A stretch of 64,000 nt of DNA, taken from the NCBI GenBank assembly GCA_018824405.1, contig JAHJGO010000009.1:81859-145858 (forward strand), written 5' to 3'. Shown piece after piece: positions 36,887 to 46,570 of the stretch. The notes beneath the pieces were generated by a model. That model did no database searches, was not told the origin of the DNA, and saw only the letters and a list, made by a program, of their open reading frames with translations. Numbering within the stretch: the first letter of the stretch is position 1; each line of letters starts with the position of its first letter. The stretch is from Gammaproteobacteria bacterium. Its GTDB lineage: Bacteria > Pseudomonadota > Gammaproteobacteria > Burkholderiales > Sulfuricellaceae. The position numbers and the translations under genes were made by a program.

Positions 36887-38521
36887 ATGGTTTTTATGAA
36901 AAAAACAAAAATCAGCACCAAGCTGTATCTGCTTGTGGCGTTTACCTGCGTGGTATTGGCAGGAGTGGGCATCGGGGAATTGTCAGCGCTTTATCATTCG
37001 AAAAATGCCTTGCAGCAGGTCTACGAAGAACACCTGCTGGCAATCAATCAGCTTAACGAAATCCGCAATCAACAGATGCAGATCCGCATGGAACTGGTCG
37101 GCGCCAGGCTGGAAAGCGATGCTTTTGAAGTCATGGCCCACACCGACAAGGTGACCTCCCATATTTTCAAAACCGACAACCTGATCAATGGATATAGCGA
37201 CAAGCAAATGCGGGCAGAAGAGAAACAGCTCTACGACGCCTTCATCGCTGCACGACTGAATTTCGGCAAAACCGGGGTGTTGCCGATGATAGACCTCCTC
37301 CAGGCCCAGCATTACGACCAGGCCGACAAACTGCGCCAGGAGGCGCTGATTCCCGCCTATGCCAAGGCGTCAGAGGCAATCGATGCCCTGATCGAATACC
37401 AGGCAGCACAAGCCAAGAAGACTTACGACAATGTCAGCCAGCTATCCAAAACCGTGCTGATCGCCACCATCGGCGCCATTGCCATCGGAGTGCTGCTGAT
37501 AGGCTTCTTCGGCATGTTCATTGCTCGCTCCATCGGCAGAAACGTCAACCAGTTGCAGCAAGCCACCAGCCGGCTGGCCGACGGCGAACTTGCGACCCGC
37601 GTCCACCTGGCCAATGAAGACGAACTGGGAATCGTTGCCCAGTCATTCAACAAGATGGCGGAAGAACTGTCCGCCCTGATCAGCCAGACACATAATTCTG
37701 CCGATCACGTCAACAAGGCGTGTATCGCCGTTACCGGCATGACGGACCGGGTCAGCTCATCATCCCAGATCCAGACAGACCAGGCCGCCATAGCGGCACG
37801 ATCCATCAGCCAGCTGAACGAAATCGTCAAGGACGTTGCCACCAAGGCAGAAGAAGCCGTCGCGGCAGCCGTGGAAGCCAACCAGGTTTCGAATGAGGGC
37901 CAGCGCATCGTTGGCAATTCCGTGGCGGGGATTAATGCGGTGGCCAGAACCATTGCCGACTCTGCCAAAACCATCGAGGTGCTGGGACAACAATCGGAAG
38001 AAATCGGCACAATCCTTCAAGTGATTCGTGACATTGCCGAACAAACCAACCTCCTGGCACTCAACGCTGCCATCGAGGCGGCGCGTGCCGGAGAACAAGG
38101 CCGCGGCTTCGCTGTGGTCGCGGACGAAGTCAGAAAGCTGGCGGAACGCACTTCGGGAGCCACCACAGAAATTTCAGCCATTATTGCGGCCATTCAGAAT
38201 GGCACCAAACAGGCTGTGACCGCCATGAAATCGGGGGAAAAACAAGTTGGCGAAAGCGTTTCGCTGGCCAACCAGTCAGGTGAATCCCTGGTTCACATCG
38301 ACCGTAGCGTGAACACCGTCCTGATCATGATCCAGCATATTGCACAAGCCATGGAAGCCGAAAAATCCACCAGCGAGGAAATTTCACTGCGCATGGAGAA
38401 AATCGCACAAACTGCCATGGATAACAATTCCGCCATCTCGGAAGCTGCGGCGGAATTCCACCAGATGCAGAATCTGGCTGAGCAGTTGCAAAAATCCGTC
38501 GGACGCTTCCACCTGGGCTAA
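36887..38521 (+). CDS. Methyl-accepting chemotaxis protein with periplasmic four-helix domain
   Basis: A 544-residue transmembrane chemoreceptor. TM1 ([20 protein letters not shown], about 12-32) precedes a helical periplasmic ligand domain (about 35-190, four-helix-bundle type). TM2 ([22 protein letters not shown], about 190-212) leads to HAMP and a signalling domain with [20 protein letters not shown]. The ATG at 36887 follows GAGGGG by 6 bases; a TTG at 36869 is open in frame but unlikely. The 193-base upstream spacer has only a poor sigma-28 match. A strong hairpin follows the stop. Confidence 0.92.
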   Translation: MVFMKKTKISTKLYLLVAFTCVVLAGVGIGELSALYHSKNALQQVYEEHLLAINQLNEIRNQQMQIRMELVGARLESDAFEVMAHTDKVTSHIFKTDNLINGYSDKQMRAEEKQLYDAFIAARLNFGKTGVLPMIDLLQAQHYDQADKLRQEALIPAYAKASEAIDALIEYQAAQAKKTYDNVSQLSKTVLIATIGAIAIGVLLIGFFGMFIARSIGRNVNQLQQATSRLADGELATRVHLANEDELGIVAQSFNKMAEELSALISQTHNSADHVNKACIAVTGMTDRVSSSSQIQTDQAAIAARSISQLNEIVKDVATKAEEAVAAAVEANQVSNEGQRIVGNSVAGINAVARTIADSAKTIEVLGQQSEEIGTILQVIRDIAEQTNLLALNAAIEAARAGEQGRGFAVVADEVRKLAERTSGATTEISAIIAAIQNGTKQAVTAMKSGEKQVGESVSLANQSGESLVHIDRSVNTVLIMIQHIAQAMEAEKSTSEEISLRMEKIAQTAMDNNSAISEAAAEFHQMQNLAEQLQKSVGRFHLG

Positions 38522-38532
38522 GGCAAAAGCAG

Positions 38533-38566
38533 GGGCCGAGGCGGGCATGAAAGACCCGCACGGCCC
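38533..38566. terminator. Strong hairpin between convergent genes
   Basis: GGGCCGAGGCGGG pairs with CCCGCACGGCCC across an 8-10 base loop. It lies between the convergent stops of the chemoreceptor and the SpmAB-like gene. Neither side has a clear T tract, so it may act as a bidirectional stop or stabilise 3' ends. Confidence 0.45.
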
Positions 38567-38589
38567 TTCACCGGACCAGCCCTGCCCAA

Positions 38590-39819
38590 TCAGGCAAAAA
38601 AGAAATACGCCACGCTCACCGCCGCCACAAATCCGCCCAGGTCCGCCAGCAGACCGCAGCTTACCGCATGGCGCACACGCTGGATGCCGACCGCACCGAA
38701 GTACACTGCCAGCACATAGAATGTGGTCTCGGTACTGCCCTGAATAATCGATGCCAGTCGGCCAGCAAAGGAGTCGGCGCCGTGAGTGTGCATGGTTTCT
38801 ATCATCATGGCGCGCGAACCGCTGCCGGAGAGCGGCTTCATCAAGGCCGTGGGCAGGCTGTCGACGAAACGGGTATCTCCACCCAGCCCCCGGACCACCC
38901 AGCGCACGCCTTCCATGATTGCCTCCAGCCCGCCGCTGGCACGGAATACGCCAATCGCCACCAGCATCGCCACCAGATAGGGAATGATGCCGACCGCAAT
39001 GTGGAAACCCTCTTTCGCGCCTTCGATAAAGGCCTCGTAAGCGTTCACTTTCTTTACCACGGCCCCGGCCAGGAAAGCGACCAGCAGCGAAAACAGCAGA
39101 AAATTGCTGAGCAAAGCCGACTGCGCCTGCATCGTGGCCGCGTCAAGCTGCGCGAAGTAGCCCACCAACCCGGCAATGGCCACCGTGATCACGCCGAAAT
39201 AGCCCAGCACCACGCGGTCGAAAAGATTGATTTTCTGGATCAGCGCGACCGAAACCAGCCCCACCAGGGTGGAACAATAAGTCGCCAGCAGGATGGGAAT
39301 GAACACGTCGGTGGGGTCGGCCGCGCCGAGCTGGGCACGGTAGGTGAAAATGGTCACCGGCAGCAGGGTGACGGAAGAAGCATTGAGCACCAGGAACAGG
39401 ATCTGCGCATTGCTGGCGGTATCGGGCGTGGGATTGAGGGTTTGCAGTTCGCGCATGGCTTTCAGGCCCATCGGCGTGGCTGCATTATCCAGCCCCAGCA
39501 TATTGGCAGCCATGTTCATGGTGATGGACCCGAGTGCTGGGTGGTTGGGCGGCACGTCGGGCATGAGGCGGCGAAACAGAGGCGCCAGCAGACGCGTCAG
39601 CCATTCCAGGAAACCGGCTTTTTCGCCGATTTTCATCACCCCCAGCCACAGCGTCATCACCCCGGTCAGCCCCAGCGCGATCTCGAAACCCGTCTTTGCC
39701 GAGTCAAAAGTCGCTCTCATCATCAGCGGAAAAACATCGGCCTGGCCCAACACCAGCCACTTGCCCAGCCCGATCAGGAATGCTGCAAGGAAAAAACCGA
39801 TCCAGATGGCGTTCAGCAT
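38590..39819 (-). CDS. Nucleoside recognition (Gate) domain membrane protein, SpmA-SpmB fusion
   Basis: This 409-residue inner-membrane protein has two Gate/nucleoside-recognition domains in tandem, corresponding to SpmA (about 1-200; NMAANMLGLDNAATPMGLKAMRELQTLNP) and SpmB (about 215-400; GIIPYLVAMLVAIGVFRASG, SGSRAMMIETMHTHGADSF). Around ten hydrophobic helices are visible. The fused form is widespread in non-sporulating bacteria; transport or membrane-gating roles are suspected but unproven. It overlaps the preceding DUF2238 gene by 7 bases. Confidence 0.85.
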   Translation of the reverse strand: MLNAIWIGFFLAAFLIGLGKWLVLGQADVFPLMMRATFDSAKTGFEIALGLTGVMTLWLGVMKIGEKAGFLEWLTRLLAPLFRRLMPDVPPNHPALGSITMNMAANMLGLDNAATPMGLKAMRELQTLNPTPDTASNAQILFLVLNASSVTLLPVTIFTYRAQLGAADPTDVFIPILLATYCSTLVGLVSVALIQKINLFDRVVLGYFGVITVAIAGLVGYFAQLDAATMQAQSALLSNFLLFSLLVAFLAGAVVKKVNAYEAFIEGAKEGFHIAVGIIPYLVAMLVAIGVFRASGGLEAIMEGVRWVVRGLGGDTRFVDSLPTALMKPLSGSGSRAMMIETMHTHGADSFAGRLASIIQGSTETTFYVLAVYFGAVGIQRVRHAVSCGLLADLGGFVAAVSVAYFFFA

Positions 39820-40445
39820 TTTTGTTCCAATCCGGCCAGCTGCCGGTCATGCATGTGCGCAAACATCAACTGCGAGACGATGGCGCCACACAACGCAAGG
39901 AACATGTCCCACTGGGTATCCCACACATCGCCCTGGGTGGCGAGGAAGGCCACCGCTTCGTCGCCGGACGCCAGCGCCACCCACCACTCGAGAAACTCGT
40001 AGCAGGCACTGATTGCCAGGCACACAGATGAAACCATGAAAAACAGCCATTTTCCAGGCTGCAGCGGCGAACGGCGCAGCAGGATTTCACGTACCACGAT
40101 GGCAGGAATGAAGCCTTGGGCGACATGCCCAACGCGGTCGTAATGATTGCGGGCAAGCTCGAAGGTATCGCGCAGCCAGCTGAACAGCGGCATCTCGGCG
40201 TAGGTGTAATGTCCACCCACCATCAGGACCACGGCATGCAGCGCCAGCAATGCATAAGCCAGTGAAGTCAGGGAAAAAGAACGAAAAGTCAGAATCAGCA
40301 GCGGCAGGCCGATCAGCACCGGCGCAACCTCAAGAAACCAGGTGAACTGGTCTTTCGGATGCCAGCCGGACCAGGCCAGAATAACCAGCACCAGGAAAAT
40401 CAAGGCGTAGCGGTAATAGCTGGGAGCGATCTGGCCGGAAAACAT
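39813..40445 (-). CDS. DUF2238 inner-membrane protein (YjdF-like)
   Basis: A 210-residue polytopic membrane protein of the YjdF/DUF2238 family with five or six hydrophobic helices. The conserved stretch is NHYDRVGHVAQGFIPAIVVREILLRRSPL followed by EFLEWWVALASGDEAVAFLATQGDVWDTQWDM, rich in charged and aromatic residues near the membrane surface. Function unknown. It is the first gene of a two-gene operon with the SpmAB-like protein. Confidence 0.85.
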   Translation of the reverse strand: MFSGQIAPSYYRYALIFLVLVILAWSGWHPKDQFTWFLEVAPVLIGLPLLILTFRSFSLTSLAYALLALHAVVLMVGGHYTYAEMPLFSWLRDTFELARNHYDRVGHVAQGFIPAIVVREILLRRSPLQPGKWLFFMVSSVCLAISACYEFLEWWVALASGDEAVAFLATQGDVWDTQWDMFLALCGAIVSQLMFAHMHDRQLAGLEQKC

Positions 40446-40616
40446 GGCGGCATATTGGCACGAAAGTACCGCCCGGACAATCCCGCCGGAGATGGCCGCA
40501 CTTGCGAGTCAATGAACAAAATAATCCTGATTGCCGGAAATTTCACTTTTACATGGGCAATTTTTTAATCGATAATCATTCTCCATGAACATTCTCTGCC
40601 GAATGGTTGTGTTTCC

Positions 40617-43136
40617 ATGAAGCTCAAAACCAAAATCTGGTTGCTGCTTGGCGCGCTCATGAGCGTGGTCATGGCAGTCGATCTCACGCTCGGCTATAGA
40701 AGGCTGGGTGTCACGCTGCTGGCAGAAGCCGAATACGACGCCCGAACCGTGTATGGTTTCATGATGGCGACACGCCGTGTCTATCAGCAGCAATTCATCA
40801 ACAGCGACCTTCCGGTGAACGACAAGACCATCGGCTTTCTGCCCGCACATTCCTTCTCCCGCATTTCCAGGGACTTTGCCAACTGGAATAAAAACGGGGT
40901 CATTTTCAACAATGTAAGCGATATACCGCGCAACCCAACCAACCAGGCTGACCGCTTCGAGCTGGAGGACATGGACTGGTTTCGCGCCACCCCCAAGGCA
41001 ACCGAGCGGATGCGCGAGATTGTCACTGATAAAGGGACCGCCTACCTGCAATACACCGCCCCGATCCGGATCGAGCCCTTCTGCCTGAAATGTCACGGCG
41101 AGCGCGCTGCGGCACCGCCCAGCATCCGTGAAAAATATGACGCCGCCTACAACTATAAAGTCGGCGACCTGCGCGGTGTGGCGAGCATCCGGATTCCGAC
41201 GGCCACCATCGACGCCCGCCACATGAAGCTCTGGAGTGCGCGATTGATGCAGAGCCTGTTAGGCTACACCATCCTCTTCCTGGCACTGGGCCTGATTCTG
41301 GACCGGCTGGTAACGCGCCGCTTGTCTCGTTTGCAGCAGGGCGCACAACAGATTGCGGCGGGTGAATACGAAGCGCGTGTTGTCGAGAATGGACAGGATG
41401 AAATTGCAGGCCTTGCGCGCACCTTCAACCTCATGGCGGAAGGGGTTCAGGCGCGCGACCGGGCGCTCGGGAAGCTGACCCAGGCCGTGGAACAAAGCCC
41501 GGAGAGCATCCTCATCACCGACCTCAATGCCAGCATCGAATACGTCAATGAGGCCTTTACACGCAATACCGGCTATTCCCGCGAGGAGGCACTGGGTGCA
41601 AATCCGCGCATGCTGCAGTCGGGCAAAACGCCGCCTGAGACTTTTCAATCCCTGTGGTTCACTCTGGCACAGGGCCTGCCATGGCAGGGAGAGTTCATCA
41701 ATCTGCGCAAGAATGGCAGCGAATACATCGAGTCTGCCGTCATTTCCCCGGTGCGTGCCGCAGACGGGCAAATCACCCACTATCTGGCAGTCAAGAAGGA
41801 CATTACCGAAATGAAGCAGGCCGAGGCAGAAATCCATCGCCTGGCCAATTTTGATGCGCTGACCGGACTGCCCAACCGCGCATTGCTGATGGACCGCCTG
41901 ACGCAGATGATCACAACGGGCCGCCGCTTGCAGCGCCAGGATGCACTGCTTCTGCTCAACATAGACCGCTTCAAGAATATCAACGAAGCCCGTGGTCATG
42001 CCCTGGGAGATGCCCTGCTCAAGTCACTGGGCGAGCGCCTGAGAGATTTATTGCGCGAAGGAGATACCCTGGCGAGACTGGCCTCCGACGAATTCGCACT
42101 ACTGCTACCCAACCTGAACGTTCAACCCGAACATGCAAGCCGTCACGCCCTGTCGGTGGCTGACAAAATTTGCACAGCCTTGCTCCAGCCCTTCATCATC
42201 GGCGATGAAGAAATCACTGTGACTACCGGCATCGGCATTACCCTGTTTCCGGAGACGCCGGACGAGAAGCCAGAAAATGTCCTGCGCCACGCCGATACTG
42301 CGCTGCACCGCGCCAAGGGGAGAGGCGGCAACCAGATTGCCTTCTTCGAAACCGACATGGGGGAATCGGCGGAACAGCGTTTCCGTGTCGAGCGCGAGCT
42401 ACGCCGCGCCATTCCCGCCGGCGAGTTGCGGCTATATTTTCAGCCGCAGGTCGATGCACAAGGGCATCTGGTCGGTGCAGAAGCGCTGCTGCGCTGGCAA
42501 CATCCCGAGCGTGGCCTGATGCCGCCCGGCATTTTCATTCCGCTGGCCGAAGAAACAGACCTTATCGTCGATCTGGGCACCTGGGTACTGTCCGAATCCT
42601 GCCGCCTGATGGCGCGAGAAGACATGGCCGGCCACCCGATACGCCTGTCGGTCAACCTGAGTCCGCGCCACTTCCGTCAGAAGGGGTTCGTGCCCTGGCT
42701 GCGAGATCTGCTGTCCGCCACTGGTGCCGACCCGACCCACCTCACTCTGGAGGTGACAGAAGGGTTGATGATCGACAACATCAACGACGTGGTGGCAAAA
42801 ATGAACGAGCTCACCGCCCTGGGCATCCATTTCTCGCTGGACGATTTCGGCACCGGCTACTCCTCCCTCGCCTACATCAAGCGTCTGCCCATCCACGAAC
42901 TCAAGATTGACAAAAGTTTCGTTCAGGACGCGCCAAGCGACCCGAACGATGCCGCGCTGGTGGAAACCATCCTTGCAGTAGCCCAGCTCATGCACCTGAA
43001 GGTAGTGGCGGAAGGCGTGGAAACCGAAGAGCAGGCAGCCTTTCTGAACGCACGTGCAAACGTGATTCATCAGGGCTACCTCTATGGCAGACCTGAACCT
43101 GCCGAGATCTGGATGGCGCGCTGGCGGGGCGATTAA
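40617..43136 (+). CDS. DUF3365-HAMP-PAS-GGDEF-EAL membrane sensor with heme motif
   Basis: An 839-residue sensor. TM1 is at about 5-25, a periplasmic DUF3365 (Tll0287-like) domain at about 30-200 with a c-type heme motif FCLKCHGE, TM2 at about 210-230, then HAMP, PAS (about 285-405), GGDEF (about 410-570) and EAL (about 575-835). The GGDEF site reads RLASDEF, lacking the two glycines, so cyclase activity is unlikely. The EAL site (GAEALLRW, DDFGTGYSSLAYIKRLPIHELKID) is intact. It is probably a redox- or gas-responsive c-di-GMP phosphodiesterase. Confidence 0.9.
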   Translation: MKLKTKIWLLLGALMSVVMAVDLTLGYRRLGVTLLAEAEYDARTVYGFMMATRRVYQQQFINSDLPVNDKTIGFLPAHSFSRISRDFANWNKNGVIFNNVSDIPRNPTNQADRFELEDMDWFRATPKATERMREIVTDKGTAYLQYTAPIRIEPFCLKCHGERAAAPPSIREKYDAAYNYKVGDLRGVASIRIPTATIDARHMKLWSARLMQSLLGYTILFLALGLILDRLVTRRLSRLQQGAQQIAAGEYEARVVENGQDEIAGLARTFNLMAEGVQARDRALGKLTQAVEQSPESILITDLNASIEYVNEAFTRNTGYSREEALGANPRMLQSGKTPPETFQSLWFTLAQGLPWQGEFINLRKNGSEYIESAVISPVRAADGQITHYLAVKKDITEMKQAEAEIHRLANFDALTGLPNRALLMDRLTQMITTGRRLQRQDALLLLNIDRFKNINEARGHALGDALLKSLGERLRDLLREGDTLARLASDEFALLLPNLNVQPEHASRHALSVADKICTALLQPFIIGDEEITVTTGIGITLFPETPDEKPENVLRHADTALHRAKGRGGNQIAFFETDMGESAEQRFRVERELRRAIPAGELRLYFQPQVDAQGHLVGAEALLRWQHPERGLMPPGIFIPLAEETDLIVDLGTWVLSESCRLMAREDMAGHPIRLSVNLSPRHFRQKGFVPWLRDLLSATGADPTHLTLEVTEGLMIDNINDVVAKMNELTALGIHFSLDDFGTGYSSLAYIKRLPIHELKIDKSFVQDAPSDPNDAALVETILAVAQLMHLKVVAEGVETEEQAAFLNARANVIHQGYLYGRPEPAEIWMARWRGD

Positions 43137-43207
43137 GCGCGCCCGGCATTCAGCCTACCGATACTCCGGGCGAAGCACAGGCGCTGCCCCGCCCGTTACT
43201 GAGCCGC

Positions 43208-44773
43208 TCACTTGCGCGCATTCAGCACGGGCAAGCTGGGCGCGACCAAGGGGCGGTTTTTGCGCCCAATAGGCATGCGGCTCAGTTCACGCTCGATGAT
43301 TTCCATGGTCAGACGACCGATATATTCGCTGCTGGAGTCGAGCGTATCGACCGCTTCGAGATACGCGCGGCCAATCAGGCGACCCAGCGGCTCCGGATTG
43401 TAGAGTAGCTTCTTGATCACAAAGGGATTGAGCGAAAGCGGATTGTAGTCCGGCTTCAGATAACCCTGTTTGATCAGCAGGCGCTCCACCGGCGTATTGG
43501 GCTGGATGCCGATGAAGAAGATAAACGGCAGCACGTTGTCGCGGCCGAACATCTCGTACAGTTCCTTGATTTTTTCGATGGTCATGCGCAGGGTGTGGAC
43601 GGTTTCTCCCGGCGCGTTGAGCGGCATGTAGAGCTTGATTTTCTGATCGGTATAGGCGCTGGTCCTGAACATGCGGAACGCCTCCATCTGCTGTTCCAGC
43701 GAATAACCCAGGGTCAGCTTGTCGATAATTTCCTGCGAACCTGTAAAGGACAGATCGACGCTGCCGAGGCCGGTGGCGAGCATTTTCTGCGCCAGTTCCG
43801 GGGTCAGGTGGTTGAGGCGCAGATAGCCCGACCAGGTGATGTCCAGCTTCTTCGGTAGCAATTCGTCGAGGATATGTCCGACATGTTCGGTACTCTTCCT
43901 GGTCGAACAGAATTGCGCATCGGTAAACCAGATCTTCTTGACGCCATAGTTCCGGTTCAGCGCCTCGATTTCCTTGGCGATTTCGACCGGCTCGCGGTAG
44001 CGCTGATGAGCGCCCTCGATCTTGTTGTAGAGGCAGAAATGGCACTGGAACGGACAGCCGCGCTTGGTGTGCACGCCGATGTCGTCATTCAGGTAGCTGT
44101 GAAAATCGGGGAAGATCGACTCGACATAAGGGAAGTCCACCGCCGTCAGCAGGCGCAAATCGAAGGTTTCGGCGCGCGGGCGGTGTTCAATGTGACCGGT
44201 ATAGTCCTTGTAATAAACTTCCCCGGCAGGTTGACTGAAGCCATCGACAATGGAGAGCATGGCGTCCTCCCCTTCGCCGATCACGATCACCGTGTCGGTG
44301 GGGCACTTCTCGGCAACGTATTTTCCGAAAATGGAAACCGCCGTGCCGCCCACCACGATACGCGTTGCAGGCAGCATCTTGCGCACCAGTTTCATGTAGC
44401 CGAAATTATTCAGGCGGCTGGCGGTGTAATCATAGATGATGGAAAAAGCGCTTTTGGCCGCTTTCAGCTTGCGCTTCCAGTTGGTCGAATAATCGAAATT
44501 CATCACCACGTCGAGCGCATCGTCTTCCGGGTGCGGGCCGAAGGACTGCATGTTGCGCCAGGAAAAAGCCACGATATCCGGCCGCAGCGAATCGAGGTGT
44601 TCCTTCAGTACGCGTTTGCGGTCGGCGGGTGCAACCAGGGCCAGATCGAGCAGATGCTGCCGGATGCCGGGACGCTGCTTGTGGATGTAATCCGCGACAT
44701 AGATCACGCCGCCCGGGTAGATTTTCCAGCACGGCAGGCGGATATAAAGTACAGACTGTGTTTCAGAAGACAT
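43208..44773 (-). CDS. B12-binding-domain radical SAM protein
   Basis: A 521-residue radical SAM protein. The N-terminal cobalamin-binding-like domain (about 1-185; VLYIRLPCWKIYPGGVIYVADYI, RIVVGGTAVSIFGKYVAE, VIGEGEDAML) lacks a clear DxHxxG motif, so B12 binding is uncertain. The radical SAM core has RGCPFQCHFCLYNKIEGAHQRYRE (CxxxCxxC) and LSFTGSQEIIDKLTLGYSLEQQ. The family includes methylating and ring-forming enzymes; the substrate is unknown. It shares direction with the upstream C-GCAxxG-C-C gene, separated by 153 bases that include a hairpin. Confidence 0.85.
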   Translation of the reverse strand: MSSETQSVLYIRLPCWKIYPGGVIYVADYIHKQRPGIRQHLLDLALVAPADRKRVLKEHLDSLRPDIVAFSWRNMQSFGPHPEDDALDVVMNFDYSTNWKRKLKAAKSAFSIIYDYTASRLNNFGYMKLVRKMLPATRIVVGGTAVSIFGKYVAEKCPTDTVIVIGEGEDAMLSIVDGFSQPAGEVYYKDYTGHIEHRPRAETFDLRLLTAVDFPYVESIFPDFHSYLNDDIGVHTKRGCPFQCHFCLYNKIEGAHQRYREPVEIAKEIEALNRNYGVKKIWFTDAQFCSTRKSTEHVGHILDELLPKKLDITWSGYLRLNHLTPELAQKMLATGLGSVDLSFTGSQEIIDKLTLGYSLEQQMEAFRMFRTSAYTDQKIKLYMPLNAPGETVHTLRMTIEKIKELYEMFGRDNVLPFIFFIGIQPNTPVERLLIKQGYLKPDYNPLSLNPFVIKKLLYNPEPLGRLIGRAYLEAVDTLDSSSEYIGRLTMEIIERELSRMPIGRKNRPLVAPSLPVLNARK

Positions 44774-44879
44774 GACATTTCCAGTATGGGTAATTGTTGT
44801 TATAAAAATCCGGACATCACTGGAATAAAACCGGAACCCCCGTGCAGTTACTGCATGGTCTTAATAAATTGTGCATTTT

Positions 44880-44914
44880 GCGGCTGATTTGTTACAGGCA
44901 TTTGATTCAGCCGC
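44880..44914 (-). terminator. Hairpin after the C-GCAxxG-C-C gene
   Basis: GCGGCTGA (44880-44887) pairs with TCAGCCGC (44907-44914), loop about 19 bases, starting 13 bases past the stop of the minus-strand gene. No strong T run follows, so it is a weak terminator candidate. Confidence 0.35.
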
Positions 44915-44926
44915 CAGAGAGCCGCG

Positions 44927-45412
44927 TCACTTCATCATCTCGACCACCCATTTGGTGACCGTTCCGGTGGCGTGGGCACACTGCTTGCCGCGTGCATCGC
45001 TGAACGCCTGATATTCCGCCGCATTCCACATATCGTAGGTGCGGCCGGTGAACTGTTTCTGCAAATCCTCGCAGGTAATACCCCCGAACTCCTGCTGGAA
45101 ACGTTCGACCAGTTCCTTGGTTTTCTTGAAATTGTTGATGCAGCGGCCTTTGTCGAGCTTGTCGCGATCCCGGCCATATTTCGCGCTGAGCGCCATCAGG
45201 CCACCCGTCAGCGCGCCGCACGCTCCCTGCGCCATCAAGCCGCCCCCGCCGGAAAGGCCATGACTGGCCTTGATGGTACTGTCATCGACAATACCCACCG
45301 TCTCCTGCACCGTGGCCAGGACGCATTGCGGGCAACAGCCATAATCCAGTTCGTACTTGACCGCTTTCTCGTAGGCCTGTTCACCCAGGCCCGGTTTATC
45401 TTCATTGCTCAT
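44927..45412 (-). CDS. C-GCAxxG-C-C family redox protein
   Basis: The 161-residue protein carries the family signature GACGALTGG preceded and followed by spaced cysteines (YGCCPQCV near the start, GRCINNF and ITCEDL later). The family is thought to be redox active, possibly binding metal or a cluster, and often sits near radical SAM or molybdenum genes. Here it lies directly upstream of a radical SAM gene in the same direction. Its C-terminus (GKQCAHATGTVTKWVVEMM) keeps the last conserved Cys. The specific role is unknown. Confidence 0.82.
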   Translation of the reverse strand: MSNEDKPGLGEQAYEKAVKYELDYGCCPQCVLATVQETVGIVDDSTIKASHGLSGGGGLMAQGACGALTGGLMALSAKYGRDRDKLDKGRCINNFKKTKELVERFQQEFGGITCEDLQKQFTGRTYDMWNAAEYQAFSDARGKQCAHATGTVTKWVVEMMK

Positions 45413-45484
45413 GATCGTCTCCCAAATACATTAGCAAGTTCTTATATATGATCATACGCCTCATTTCGAGAAAGGATACAAGCA

Positions 45485-45519
45485 TAAAAAGAATTTGGGC
45501 TGACACGAAAGCCAGCCCA
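45485..45519 (-). terminator. Intrinsic terminator after the AstE-like gene
   Basis: On the minus strand TGGGCTG, a 10-base loop and CAGCCCA are followed by AATTCTTTTTAT. It lies about 32 bases past the stop of the AstE-like gene and ends the two-gene GCS2/AstE-like transcript. Confidence 0.65.
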
Positions 45520-45550
45520 GCGATCAGCGAATTCAATCACTGCAAATTGA

Positions 45551-46570
45551 TCAGGGCACCCCGATCCGCTCCATCAGATAACACAGGCAATCCTGCCTTA
45601 TTACCCGCTCGTCGCGCGTTAGCATCGCCGGCATCAGGGGCTGTCTGAGCGTGATCTCGCCCTGACAATAATCGAACAGGCGCATGCCAATGTCAATGTC
45701 GTTTTCATCCCGCACCTGCAAGCGGACCGGACTGCCTTCCCGCACTCGCCCGAGGCGTTCGCCGCGCGCCAGTTCGCGGAAATTGAAATGATCCAGTTCG
45801 GATACAAAGTCGATGTCCGCATCCGGCGCAGCGAAGCCGAAGCTGGCCTGCTCCGGCACCTTGACCGTGGCCACCGTATGAAACAGGTCGATATCGTGTG
45901 GCGCAACCGGATGTGCCGGAAATTCAGACAAATGCAGGCAGGCTTCCAGGAACAAAACGGCATGCTCGACGCTGCCGGGCGTGCCGGGCTTACCGCACTC
46001 CAGCGTGACCGCCGGGCACAGTTCGGCAAAAGCAGCCGACTGCACGCCGCGCGGGCGGATGAAATACACCACGATGCGGGAAAACAGCGCGGCCAGATGC
46101 AGGAACGCCTGATCCAGCCGGTTCACGCAGGCGTAATGCGGATTCAGCCCGGTATTGTTGTGGATGTCGATGCTGGCGAAAACGCCGCGTGCACGCATCG
46201 CATCGACCACCTCCTGCATCATCGCTCGTTCGGCTGGGTGCGCTTCCTCGCTGCCCGGCCAGACCCGGTTGTAATCCGGCTGATCATCGAGCCGGCGCAC
46301 CCCCGAACGTGCCGCCGCGACATTGCCGATGAATAGCGACAAGGCTCTCGGCAACTCGGCCGCCGCATATTTCCGGAGTATTTCCTGTGCTGCAAGCCAG
46401 CCCGTGTCTTCGTTGCCGTGCAACAGCACCGAGACGAACAGCGGCAGCGTATGCCTCCCCGGCAGGTGAATCAGCGCCGGGCCAGGCAGCACCTCGCCCA
46501 GCCGCGCTGCGGGCAGGTCGAGCAGACCATCCGGCAGAGATTTGTACTGAGTCAGCATCCTACCCGCCAT
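45551..46570 (-). CDS. AstE/AspA-like zinc carboxypeptidase-type amidohydrolase
   Basis: A 339-residue member of the succinylglutamate desuccinylase/aspartoacylase group (M14-like). Zinc-site motifs are LHGNEDTGW (His and Glu) and SIDIHNNTGLNPHYA (His); a catalytic Glu lies in AVTLECGKPG. It should hydrolyse an N-acyl amino acid or similar amide. It overlaps the upstream GCS2-type ligase gene by 19 bases (an ATG at 46558 would reduce this to 7). The pair therefore looks translationally coupled: an ATP-dependent amide maker and an amide hydrolase, substrate unknown. A terminator follows. Confidence 0.83.
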   Translation of the reverse strand: MAGRMLTQYKSLPDGLLDLPAARLGEVLPGPALIHLPGRHTLPLFVSVLLHGNEDTGWLAAQEILRKYAAAELPRALSLFIGNVAAARSGVRRLDDQPDYNRVWPGSEEAHPAERAMMQEVVDAMRARGVFASIDIHNNTGLNPHYACVNRLDQAFLHLAALFSRIVVYFIRPRGVQSAAFAELCPAVTLECGKPGTPGSVEHAVLFLEACLHLSEFPAHPVAPHDIDLFHTVATVKVPEQASFGFAAPDADIDFVSELDHFNFRELARGERLGRVREGSPVRLQVRDENDIDIGMRLFDYCQGEITLRQPLMPAMLTRDERVIRQDCLCYLMERIGVP

